15,524 bases of DNA from an uncultured Moraxellaceae bacterium (GTDB lineage: Bacteria; Pseudomonadota; Gammaproteobacteria; Pseudomonadales; Moraxellaceae): NCBI GenBank assembly GCA_937928295.1, contig CALEYY010000189.1:1-15524 (forward strand). Direction: 5' to 3'. Below the pieces are notes generated by a model that ran no database searches, was not told the origin of the DNA, and worked only from the letters and a program-made list of their open reading frames with translations. Below are positions 6,933-13,836 of this stretch, piece by piece (position 1 is the first letter of the stretch; each line of letters starts with the position of its first letter). Both the position numbers and the translations under genes were made by a program.

Positions 6933-8045
6933 CACCAGCGCCGCCACACAGAGCATCGCGGCGATGAAAAAAATTACGGGGGCGCTGGCGACGGACCACA
7001 CCGTGCCCGCAGCCCATGCCCCCAGCGCCACACCCGTGCCCCAAAGCATGCTGTAAACGGCCTGACCCTGACCCTGCGAACCCTGCCCGAAATGGCGATA
7101 AATCAGCGTCATCGCCGCCGCATGAAAAGTTGCAAAGCTGGCCGCATGCAGCAGCTGCGCGCTCCAGATCACGGCGGGATAGTCCACGCCATAGCCGATC
7201 ATCAGCCAACGCACGGCCGACAGCGCCAGACTCCACAGCATCAGCCTATGCTCGCCCACCGCCGGCAGTACGCGGTGCATCAGCATGAACAAGATCACCT
7301 CGGCCAACACACCCAGCCCCCACAGCCAGCCGATGTCGCTGCGGCTGTAGCCGTGGCTTTCCAGATAGATGCTGTAGAAGGTGTAGTACGGCGCATGGGA
7401 CAGCTGCAGCAGAAAATGCGCGACAAAGAATATCCACACCGGTCGGCGTGCGAGGATGGCGAGAAACCCTTGCGAACCGGGCAGGCGCTTCGGCGTGGCG
7501 ATATCCGGCACGAAGGCGCTAGCCAGCCAGGTTGCCAGCGCGCAGACCAGCAGCGCCAGCGGCAAATGAGCGACCGGGAAATACTCGAAATACAGCCCCA
7601 GCCCGGTGCCCGTGGCAATAAAGCCCAGCGAACCCCAGAGCCGGATCTGGCTGTAGCGCTCGCGCTGGTCACCGAGGTGCGCCAGTGTGACGGCCTCGAA
7701 CTGCGCCAGGATGGCATTCTGAAAGAACCCATAGACCAGCAGCACCGCCGCCAGCGGCCAAAACTCCCGCGCCACGAATACGCCCAGCCAGCCCAGGGTG
7801 ATCATGGCCGCACCCAGCCTGACCAAGCGCAGGCGCTGGCCGGTCTTGTCGGCAATGTAACCCCAGAAATTCGGCGCGATAATGCGCGTGGCCATAACGA
7901 TGGCCGACAGCTCGCCGATGGCCTCGGCATCGAAGCCCAGGGACTGCAGGTACAGCCCCCAGTACGGCATGAAGCCGCCGATCACCGCGAAGTAGAAAAA
8001 GTAGAACGCGCCCAGCGGCAGGTAGGGAATGCGGGCCACGCTCAC
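6873..8045 (-). CDS. MFS transporter (MFS_1-like / HcaT-like)
   Basis: About 390 residues with roughly twelve hydrophobic segments, a major facilitator. The N-terminal ARIPYLPLGAFYFFYFAVIG, MPYWGLYLQSLGF and the cytoplasmic loop NFWGYIADKTGQRLR match MFS_1-like permeases related to the phenylpropionate transporter HcaT; the substrate is unknown. There is no ATG. I place the start at the GTG at 8045 (reading V/M-SVARIPY), since homologues begin a few residues before RIPY. GTG at 8039 or 8066 and TTG at 8093 (overlapping aroC by 20 bases) are alternatives, and no ribosome binding site decides between them. It follows aroC closely and is probably its operon partner. Its 3' end overlaps the PPK2 gene tail to tail by 60 bases, so neither gene has a separate intergenic terminator there. 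Confidence 0.87.
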   Translation of the reverse strand: MSVARIPYLPLGAFYFFYFAVIGGFMPYWGLYLQSLGFDAEAIGELSAIVMATRIIAPNFWGYIADKTGQRLRLVRLGAAMITLGWLGVFVAREFWPLAAVLLVYGFFQNAILAQFEAVTLAHLGDQRERYSQIRLWGSLGFIATGTGLGLYFEYFPVAHLPLALLVCALATWLASAFVPDIATPKRLPGSQGFLAILARRPVWIFFVAHFLLQLSHAPYYTFYSIYLESHGYSRSDIGWLWGLGVLAEVILFMLMHRVLPAVGEHRLMLWSLALSAVRWLMIGYGVDYPAVIWSAQLLHAASFATFHAAAMTLIYRHFGQGSQGQGQAVYSMLWGTGVALGAWAAGTVWSVASAPVIFFIAAMLCVAALVLLGFGRGHGGCEQGAVTRI

Positions 8046-8073
8046 GCCGCCCGGCTCAGGCAGCACGCGCCGC

Positions 8074-9186
8074 TCAGCGCTTGCTGCCCGCAACGCTGCC
8101 CGGAATCACCGGCGTGCTGCACTGCACCCGCGCGTTCTGGGCACGATGCCGCAGCGCATGATCGAGCAGCACGATGGCCAGCATGGCCTCGGCGATCGGC
8201 GTCGCGCGCACGCCCACGCAAGGATCGTGACGGCCCTTGGTGACCACCTCGATGGCCTCGCCCTTGAGGTTGATGCTGCGCCCTGGCGTGGTGATGCTCG
8301 ATGTCGGCTTCAGCGCGATACGCACGATCAGATCCTGACCGCTGGAAATACCACCGAGCACACCACCCGCGTGATTGCTCAGAAAGCCTTCCGGCGTCAG
8401 CTCGTCGCGATGCTGCTCGCCGCGCTGCGCGACGACCGCAAAGCCATCGCCAATTTCCACGCCCTTGACCGCATTGATGCTCATCATGGCGTGGGCGATA
8501 TCGGCATCGAGACGATCAAACACCGGCTCGCCCCAACCCACCGGCATGCCAGTCGCGAAAACCTCGACCGCCGCACCGATGCTGGAGCCTTCGGTACGCA
8601 TGCTCAGCACCAGCGCTTCCATCTTCGGCACCGCCTCGCGGTCGCCGCAGAAGAACGGATTCTGGTACACATAATCCCAGTCGCAGGTCTGCGCCTTGAT
8701 GTCGCCAATCTGCGACACACGACCCCGGATGCTGACACCGAACTGCTCGGCCAGCACCTTGCGGGCAATCGCGCCGGCAGCAACACGCATGGCCGTCTCG
8801 CGAGCGCTGGAACGACCGCCGCCACGATAGTCACGGAAGCCGAATTTGTGCGTATAGGTGTAGTCGGCATGAGCCGGGCGGAAAGTGTCGGCGATGTTGC
8901 CGTAATCTTTCGAGCGTTGGTCGGTGTTCTCGATCACCAGCGCGATCGGCGTGCCGGTGGTGCGGCCCTCGAACACGCCAGACAGGATTTTCACCTGATC
9001 CTCTTCCTTGCGCTGGGTCGCAAACGACGATGTACCGGGCTTGCGGCGATCCAGATCGCCCTGCAAATCAGCCTCGCACAGCGCGATGCCCGGCGGCACG
9101 CCATCGACAATCGCGGTCAGGGCGATGCCATGCGACTCGCCTGCGGTCATCACGCGGAAAACTTGTCCAATGCTGTTACCGGCCAT
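8074..9186 (-). CDS. aroC: chorismate synthase
   Basis: A 370-residue enzyme that makes chorismate from 5-enolpyruvylshikimate-3-phosphate, the last step of the shikimate pathway, using reduced FMN. Signature motifs are all present: MTAGESHG (13-20), the RPAHADYTY block (103-111), RGGGRSSARE (121-130) and the C-terminal GRHDPCVGVRATPIAEAM followed by ALRHRAQ. The start is the ATG at 9186 (MAGNSIGQVFRV), matching the conserved beginning of the family; the open frame extends further upstream inside prmB but that part is not family-like. It begins one base after the prmB stop, so translation is coupled. Length agrees with bacterial AroC (about 350-370). No missing key residue seen. Confidence 0.98.
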   Translation of the reverse strand: MAGNSIGQVFRVMTAGESHGIALTAIVDGVPPGIALCEADLQGDLDRRKPGTSSFATQRKEEDQVKILSGVFEGRTTGTPIALVIENTDQRSKDYGNIADTFRPAHADYTYTHKFGFRDYRGGGRSSARETAMRVAAGAIARKVLAEQFGVSIRGRVSQIGDIKAQTCDWDYVYQNPFFCGDREAVPKMEALVLSMRTEGSSIGAAVEVFATGMPVGWGEPVFDRLDADIAHAMMSINAVKGVEIGDGFAVVAQRGEQHRDELTPEGFLSNHAGGVLGGISSGQDLIVRIALKPTSSITTPGRSINLKGEAIEVVTKGRHDPCVGVRATPIAEAMLAIVLLDHALRHRAQNARVQCSTPVIPGSVAGSKR

Positions 9187-9187
9187 C

Positions 9188-10144
9188 TCAGATGCTCGCT
9201 TCAAAAACCGCCTGATGTTCGCGGCAATCAGCCGCCGTGAGCACAAATACGCCCTTGCCGCCGCGCTCGAACTCGACCCAGATGAACGGCACATCGGGGA
9301 AAGTCTGCTCCAGCGCCCACTGCGAATTGCCCACCTCGATCACCAGCACACCGTCTTTGGTCAGATAATCGGCTGCCTCGGCGAGGATGCGCTTGGTGAT
9401 GTCGAGGCCGTCCGCGCCGGATGCCAAACCCATCTCCGGCTCACGCAGAAACTCTTCCGGCAGATCGGCCATGTCTTCGGCATCCACATACGGCGGATTG
9501 CTCACGATCAGATCATAACGCTGGCCCGGCAACTTGCTGAACACATCCGACTCCAGCAGGCCAACACGCTCCTGCAGGTCATGATGCTCGATATTGATGG
9601 CGGCCACGGCTAAAGCCTCGAGCGACAAGTCAGTCGCATCAACCACGGCATCGGGAAATTCTTTCGCGCAGGCGATGGCGATGCAGCCGGAGCCGGTGCA
9701 GAGATCGAGAATGCGCTGCGGCTCATCTTTCAGCCAGGGCAGGAAGCGATCCTGGATCAGCTCGGCAATCGGTGAGCGCGGCACCAGCACACGCTCGTCC
9801 ACATAAAACGGCAGGCCGTTGAAATAGGCCAGATTGAGTAGATAAGCCAGCGGCGTGCGATCGTTTACGCGTTTGCGCAGCGTTTCGGCAATGGCGGCTC
9901 GCTCGCTCGGCAGCAGGCGCGCAGACAGGATTTCTTCATCTGCCGACCATTCCAGATTCAGCGTTTGCAGCACCAGCGCCGACGCCTCGGCAAACGGATC
10001 GCTGGTGCCGTGGCCGATATGCACATCGCAGCCCCGGAAGCAGCTCACGCAAAAGCGCATCCAGTCACGAATGGTGACCAGTTCACGCTCGGCTTCTGCC
10101 AGCAGGTCAGCAGACAAGGTCAGGGCAGGCAGCGCATCGCTCAC
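9188..10144 (-). CDS. prmB: 50S ribosomal protein L3 glutamine methyltransferase
   Basis: A 318-residue SAM-dependent enzyme that methylates the glutamine side chain of ribosomal protein L3. The N-terminal helical domain (VTIRDWMRFCVSCFRG and following) is the PrmB type, unlike that of its relative PrmC. The catalytic domain shows PLAYLLNLAYFNGLPFYV, VLVPRSPIAELI, the SAM loop ILDLCTGSGC (145-154) and NPPY (216-219), which holds the glutamine amide. The family start is ambiguous. The GTG at 10144 has GGAG five bases upstream and is preferred; a TTG at 10162 would add six residues but has no ribosome binding site. It is the first gene of a minus-strand group with aroC and the MFS gene. HemK-family misannotation is possible but the N-terminus argues for PrmB. 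Confidence 0.95.
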   Translation of the reverse strand: MSDALPALTLSADLLAEAERELVTIRDWMRFCVSCFRGCDVHIGHGTSDPFAEASALVLQTLNLEWSADEEILSARLLPSERAAIAETLRKRVNDRTPLAYLLNLAYFNGLPFYVDERVLVPRSPIAELIQDRFLPWLKDEPQRILDLCTGSGCIAIACAKEFPDAVVDATDLSLEALAVAAINIEHHDLQERVGLLESDVFSKLPGQRYDLIVSNPPYVDAEDMADLPEEFLREPEMGLASGADGLDITKRILAEAADYLTKDGVLVIEVGNSQWALEQTFPDVPFIWVEFERGGKGVFVLTAADCREHQAVFEASI

Positions 10145-10149
10145 GGCAA

Positions 10150-10153
10150 CTCC
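10150..10153 (-). promoter_or_regulatory. ribosome binding site supporting the GTG start of prmB
   Basis: GGAG on the minus strand lies five bases before the GTG at 10144-10142. It favours this start over the in-frame TTG at 10162, which has nothing comparable upstream. Confidence 0.55.
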
Positions 10154-10211
10154 GGGTTTCAACAGGAAAAAGTGTGGCGATTTTACACGGCAACGGGCTA
10201 CCCAAGCACAC

Positions 10212-10217
10212 TATAAT
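10212..10217 (+). promoter_or_regulatory. putative -10 box of the Smr-domain gene
   Basis: A perfect TATAAT sits 30 bases before the ATG at 10248, in the 103-base gap between the divergent prmB and Smr genes. No good -35 box is found 15-18 bases upstream, so the promoter would need an activator or rely mainly on the -10 element. I see no clear prmB promoter on the other strand. Confidence 0.4.
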
Positions 10218-10247
10218 TTCGCCACCTGCCTATGGTGTCGATCATCC

Positions 10248-10928
10248 ATGAAAGATCCGCAACTGACCGTGCTGAAACGCCAGCTGAAGGCCGAAGCGCC
10301 GCTGCCCGCCGTGAAGGTCGCCAAGCCGGTGCCGGCTCGCGAGCCCGAACTTGAGCTGGACGATGCCACGCTGTTTGCCCAGGCCACGCGCGGTGCGCGC
10401 AAACTGGCCACGGATGCCGCCGCCCCTGCCCGCCCCCAGCGTCCGAAGAAACCGGATGCGCTGACCCTGCTCAAGCGCGCCCGCGCCGAGGGCGACCCGG
10501 AGCGCGAAAACATCGCGCTATCGGATACTGTCGCGCTGCTGCAAGGTGTAGCGCCGGAGGCGACGCTGAGCTTCAAGCGCAATGGCGTGCAGGAGCGCCA
10601 GCTCGACAAGCTCAAGAGCGGCCTGCTGCCGTGGAAACATGCCGTGGATCTGCATGGCTGCACGCTGGAGCAGGCGCGCGAAGCGGTCTTGCAGCTGCTG
10701 GTCGAAGCCAAGGCCGAAGGCATTACGGTGGTAAAAATTGTGCATGGCAAAGGGCAGATCAATGGTCAGGCCATGCTGAAAACCGCTGTGAACGGCTGGC
10801 TGCGTCAGCTCCCGGAAGTGCTCGCGTTTGTTAGCGCAGACCCGCGCCACGGCGGCACCGGTGCAGTGATGGTCTTGCTGCGACGGCCGCGAGAAGACAA
10901 AATGCCGGCGCTGTCCTCTTTACCGTAG
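10248..10928 (+). CDS. Smr-domain protein (Smr/MutS2 C-terminal type)
   Basis: A 226-residue protein. Residues 1-95 are low-complexity, rich in Ala, Pro, Lys and Arg and probably mostly disordered. Next comes an SmrA/B-like lead (LSFKRNGVQERQLDKLKSG, 107-125). Residues about 130-212 form the Smr domain, with DLHG (134-137), the HGKG loop (166-169) and GGTGAVMVLL (202-211), the nuclease-fold signature. Stand-alone Smr proteins have been linked to DNA nicking and, in E. coli SmrB, to mRNA cleavage at collided ribosomes. Whether this one acts on DNA or RNA is not decided by sequence. The open frame runs much further upstream, but ATG 10248 starts the family-like part and sits just after a TATAAT box. 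The ribosome binding site is weak. Its stop codon lies in a hairpin before folE. Confidence 0.87.
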   Translation: MKDPQLTVLKRQLKAEAPLPAVKVAKPVPAREPELELDDATLFAQATRGARKLATDAAAPARPQRPKKPDALTLLKRARAEGDPERENIALSDTVALLQGVAPEATLSFKRNGVQERQLDKLKSGLLPWKHAVDLHGCTLEQAREAVLQLLVEAKAEGITVVKIVHGKGQINGQAMLKTAVNGWLRQLPEVLAFVSADPRHGGTGAVMVLLRRPREDKMPALSSLP

Positions 10929-10947
10929 CCAAGTGCGTCGCTACGGT
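10922..10947 (+). terminator. hairpin at the end of the Smr gene (weak terminator or attenuator)
   Basis: A perfect 8-bp inverted repeat, ACCGTAGC (10922-10929) and GCTACGGT (10940-10947), with a 10-base loop. The Smr stop codon (TAG, 10926-10928) is inside the left arm. The following bases, CAGCCTTTCTTCTTCC, are pyrimidine-rich but lack a true T-run, so this is at best a partial terminator. It could lower read-through into folE, 32 bases further on, or protect the upstream mRNA. Confidence 0.4.
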
Positions 10948-10979
10948 CAGCCTTTCTTCTTCCGAGTACGAGAACAATC

Positions 10980-11522
10980 ATGGAAAACGCTTACGCGGAC
11001 ATTATTCGAGGTGTTGGTGAGGATCTGGGCCGACCCGGCCTGCTCGACACCCCGAAACGAGCCGCCAAGGCGTTCAAGTACCTGTGTAAGGGTTACGAGG
11101 AAGACCTCGACACCATCGTCAACGGCGCGGTGTTTCCGTCCGACAACGATCAGATGGTGCTGGTGAAAGACATCGAGCTGTATTCGCTGTGCGAGCACCA
11201 CCTACTGCCCTTCATCGGCAAGGTGCATGTGGCCTACATCCCGTCCGGCAAGGTGCTGGGGCTGTCCAAGGTGGCTCGCATTGCCGACATGTACGCACGC
11301 CGGCTGCAGATTCAGGAGAACCTGACCAAGCAGATTGCCGATGCCATTCAGCAGGTTACCAACGCCAAGGGCGTGGCGGTGACCATCGAGGCCAAGCACA
11401 TGTGCATGATGATGCGCGGTGTGGAGAAGCAGAATTCGGTGATGAAAACTTCGATCATGCTGGGGGCGTTCCGCGACAGCGCGCAGACGAGGAATGAGTT
11501 TCTGGCGCTGATTCGGGACTAA
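10980..11522 (+). CDS. folE: GTP cyclohydrolase I (FolE type)
   Basis: A 180-residue enzyme that turns GTP into 7,8-dihydroneopterin triphosphate, the first step of tetrahydrofolate (and queuosine-precursor) synthesis; it works as a decamer. Zinc ligands C71 and H74 (LCEHHLLPF) and C142 (HMCMMMRGV) are present, with catalytic H73 and H140. The RPGLLDTPKRAAKAF motif and the GLSKVARIADMYARRLQIQE block (94-113) are typical. It is slightly shorter at the N-terminus than the E. coli enzyme, like many bacterial FolE proteins. The ATG at 10980 gives a normal start; its binding site is weak (CGAG). It lies downstream of the Smr gene and may share its transcript through the hairpin between them. A strong terminator follows the stop. 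Confidence 0.97.
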   Translation: MENAYADIIRGVGEDLGRPGLLDTPKRAAKAFKYLCKGYEEDLDTIVNGAVFPSDNDQMVLVKDIELYSLCEHHLLPFIGKVHVAYIPSGKVLGLSKVARIADMYARRLQIQENLTKQIADAIQQVTNAKGVAVTIEAKHMCMMMRGVEKQNSVMKTSIMLGAFRDSAQTRNEFLALIRD

Positions 11523-11536
11523 ATCAACGCGCATAG

Positions 11537-11572
11537 AAAAGCCCCGCCAGCGCAAGGCCGGCGGGGCTTTTT
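11537..11572. terminator. bidirectional rho-independent terminator
   Basis: GCCCCGCC (11541-11548) pairs with GGCGGGGC (11560-11567) around an 11-base loop. It is flanked by AAAA on the left and TTTTT on the right, giving a stem of up to 12 bp. The T-run serves folE on the plus strand, and the mirrored run serves the convergent AdeT-like gene ending at 11582. Confidence 0.92.
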
Positions 11573-11581
11573 CATGCCTAC

Positions 11582-12670
11582 TTACTCATCATAACTCTTG
11601 CACTCGGCATCATTGGGCACATGCTTGCAGCGCACGCGCTTCATGATGCCAAGCATGACATTGTTGTAAATGCCCTGGCGCATGAGCGCGATGCGTGCGT
11701 CACGCAGCATCTGGTAGTACTTGTCTTGCTCGGTCTGCGGCAGGTCAATCCAGAGACGATCCGGCACATCGTTTTCGGCCTCTTTCAGCATGTTGATGAG
11801 GCCATCAATATGCTGCAGGCCGAGCTGGCGCACTTGATTCAGGCGCAGGTCCAGATCCGGGATCTTCGGCAGCAGCAAGTCGCGGCGAATCAGCACAGTG
11901 CCGGTGGCCTGCAATAGCGGAAAGCGAATTACGCCGCCTTTCGTGCCGATGCCCTTGTACAGCTCCATCGGTTTGAAGCCCAGCGCCGGCGCGGCAATGA
12001 TGTCGGCCTGGCCGTTGTTGAATTTGCCGGCATAAGTCGAGAAGTCAGCCGGCACCGGCTGTGCGCCAAGGCCGGAGATCATCTTGGCCTGCACCGGGTC
12101 CCAATCCAACACCACAATGCGCTTGCCGGCAGCCTTGCTCAGCGAGTTGATCTGACGGTCATTGACCACCACGAATATCGCGCCTATCGGCATGATGGCC
12201 GCGACCTGATACTGGCCATTGATGGCGAGCTGCGCCACGACCGGGTTGGACAGCATCTTCAGCAGCGTTTTCATTTCGTCGTAATTGCGCAGATTGCCCG
12301 GCGAGTCGATGCTGCCGACCACGGCGTTGAACTGCTTGGCGCGCAGCGTGGAGATGGCCACGGCTTCGCACTGCCCGGCCTTGAAGTCTTCCGTGGCGAC
12401 GCGCTCGTCGGTGTAGGGCTTGATCTCGGCGATGAAATTCCACTCGGCAGCGAATTTGGCCAGCTCGCGGGCGGCAGTGACGATCTTGCCGCCGGAACCT
12501 AGCGGATCAAAAATGCAGAACCGTACCTTCACCGGCTTTGGCAGTGGTGCCGGCATGCCTACCGTTTTCGGGCTGGGCAAATCGGGCATGATGTCGGCCG
12601 CAAAGGCCGGGGCAACACACAAGCCGGTGGTCAGCAGGCAGACGGTCAGCGAACGCTTGAGAAAATTCAT
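11582..12670 (-). CDS. AdeT-like putative periplasmic solute-binding protein, second of a tandem pair
   Basis: A 362-residue secreted protein of the family called putative solute-binding protein, related to Acinetobacter AdeT1/AdeT2. The signal peptide ends at PAFA-AD (cleavage about residue 24). A proline-rich linker (26-48) follows, then the family opening VRFCIFDPLGSGG (C52). Conserved blocks are EDFKAGQC, ISTLRAKQFNAVVGSID, KFNNGQADIIAAPA and GGVIRFPLL; the C-terminus holds RVRCKH and a further cysteine (AEC). The ATG at 12670 has AAGGA seven bases upstream, overlapping the stop of the preceding paralogue ten bases away. Both genes are therefore cotranscribed. The fold resembles the ligand-binding part of transport systems, but the ligand and partner membrane proteins are unknown. 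AdeT was once proposed as a drug-efflux part; no membrane pump is coded beside it here. Confidence 0.82.
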   Translation of the reverse strand: MNFLKRSLTVCLLTTGLCVAPAFAADIMPDLPSPKTVGMPAPLPKPVKVRFCIFDPLGSGGKIVTAARELAKFAAEWNFIAEIKPYTDERVATEDFKAGQCEAVAISTLRAKQFNAVVGSIDSPGNLRNYDEMKTLLKMLSNPVVAQLAINGQYQVAAIMPIGAIFVVVNDRQINSLSKAAGKRIVVLDWDPVQAKMISGLGAQPVPADFSTYAGKFNNGQADIIAAPALGFKPMELYKGIGTKGGVIRFPLLQATGTVLIRRDLLLPKIPDLDLRLNQVRQLGLQHIDGLINMLKEAENDVPDRLWIDLPQTEQDKYYQMLRDARIALMRQGIYNNVMLGIMKRVRCKHVPNDAECKSYDE

Positions 12671-12680
12671 GAGGTCATCC

Positions 12681-13721
12681 TTATTCATCAAACAAGCTGC
12701 ATTCTTCGTTGGCGGGGTCATGCTTGCAGCGCACGCGCTTAAGCAGGTTCATGGTTGAGGTGTCGTACACACCATCCTTGGTCATGCTGATGCGGGCCTG
12801 CCGCAACATGCGTGAATACTTGTTTTTCTCATCAGCCGTCAGCTCCATCCAGACTGAATCCGGAATGGTTTTTTCAGCCTGCTTCAAACGCTCGATATGA
12901 CCATCCAAAAAGCGCAGTCCGTAGGCTTGCAACTGCTCGATACGCTTGTCCAGATCAGGCATTTTCTCGATGAGAAAGTCGCGGCGAATCATGATGGTGG
13001 CCGTGGCATGCAGCAGCGGAAAGCGAATCACGCCGCCGGTCTTGCCAATGCCTCGGTACAGCTCCAGCGGCGCGTAGGCGATGGCCGGCGCGGCGATGAT
13101 GTCGACCTGACCGTTGTTGAATTTACCGCCATAGCTGGTGATGTCGGAAGGCACTGGCTGTGCGCCCAGCGCCGTGACCATCTTCGATTGCGAGGTATCC
13201 CAGTCGAGCACGCCGATGCGTTTGCCGGCGGCCTTCTCGATGGAGTTGATAGCGCGATCACGGGTCATCACATAGAGCGCGCCAATCGGCATCACGCCAA
13301 TGACCTGGTAGCGCCCGGTGATGGTCATGGGCTGGAACGCCGGGTTGGCGAGCACATGCAGCAGGGATTTGACTTCGGCATAGGTGCGTAGATTGCCGGG
13401 TGCATCAATGCTGCCGACCATCTTGTTGAACTGGCGCGCGCGCAGGGTGGACATCCCCACCAAGTCACATTGGCCGGCCTTGAAGTCTTCCGCCGCGATT
13501 TGCTCTTGCAGGTAGATTTTGACCGTGAGGCGCATGCCGTAACGCTGGGCCTCGACCGCCAGATCACGCGATAATTGCGCGAACGGGCCGTTGGCGCCGG
13601 TGGGGTCGAAAATGCAGGCTTTCACTGGCACCAGCTTGACCGGCTCGGCATGCGCGGCCAGCATCGCCATGAACAGGCCCAGCCCGGTCATTAGCGTGAT
13701 GAAAATTCGAGATGTCTGCAT
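12681..13721 (-). CDS. AdeT-like putative periplasmic solute-binding protein, first of a tandem pair
   Basis: A 346-residue secreted protein, closely similar along its whole length to the next gene downstream. The signal peptide ends at AHA (cleavage about residue 25, before EPVKLV). The family opening is VKACIFDPTGANGP (C36), then EDFKAGQC, MSTLRARQFNKMVGSID, APGNLR, KFNNGQVDIIAAPA, GGVIRFPLL, and a C-terminus with RVRCKH and EEC. It lacks the proline-rich linker of its neighbour. The ATG at 13721 is chosen because AAGGAAG lies six bases upstream and a clean signal peptide follows; the longer open frame upstream runs into hrpB antisense and is not family-like. The promoter was not found in the 115-base gap that separates it from the divergent hrpB. 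Likely product of a duplication; specificity unknown. Confidence 0.83.
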   Translation of the reverse strand: MQTSRIFITLMTGLGLFMAMLAAHAEPVKLVPVKACIFDPTGANGPFAQLSRDLAVEAQRYGMRLTVKIYLQEQIAAEDFKAGQCDLVGMSTLRARQFNKMVGSIDAPGNLRTYAEVKSLLHVLANPAFQPMTITGRYQVIGVMPIGALYVMTRDRAINSIEKAAGKRIGVLDWDTSQSKMVTALGAQPVPSDITSYGGKFNNGQVDIIAAPAIAYAPLELYRGIGKTGGVIRFPLLHATATIMIRRDFLIEKMPDLDKRIEQLQAYGLRFLDGHIERLKQAEKTIPDSVWMELTADEKNKYSRMLRQARISMTKDGVYDTSTMNLLKRVRCKHDPANEECSLFDE

Positions 13722-13836
13722 GTCTGCTTCCTTTTTTGTTCTTGTAGAAAGCACCGATGAAGCGCCCTTGTGAAATACATGAAACCATGACCTTTCAGTC
13801 AGACTACGCGACACACCGGCTGTACAGTTGACAATA

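Noticed and set aside
6950..6976. CATCGC-G-GCGATG followed by seven A, looking like a terminator for one of the convergent genes
   Set aside because: On the minus strand the T-run comes before the stem, and on the plus strand an A-run follows it, so it cannot act as an intrinsic terminator in either direction. It is also inside the MFS coding sequence.
7092..9240. Long open frames (about 380-400 codons) on the plus strand across the MFS gene and aroC
   Set aside because: They are antisense to well-supported genes, have Arg/Gln/His-rich composition without recognisable domains, and arise from GC-rich codon bias.
13820..13833. CTGTACAG palindrome next to a perfect TTGACA upstream of hrpB
   Set aside because: No acceptable -10 box lies 16-18 bases after the TTGACA on the plus strand, the overlap with the ATG at 13837 would put transcription start inside the gene, and an 8-base palindrome is expected by chance.
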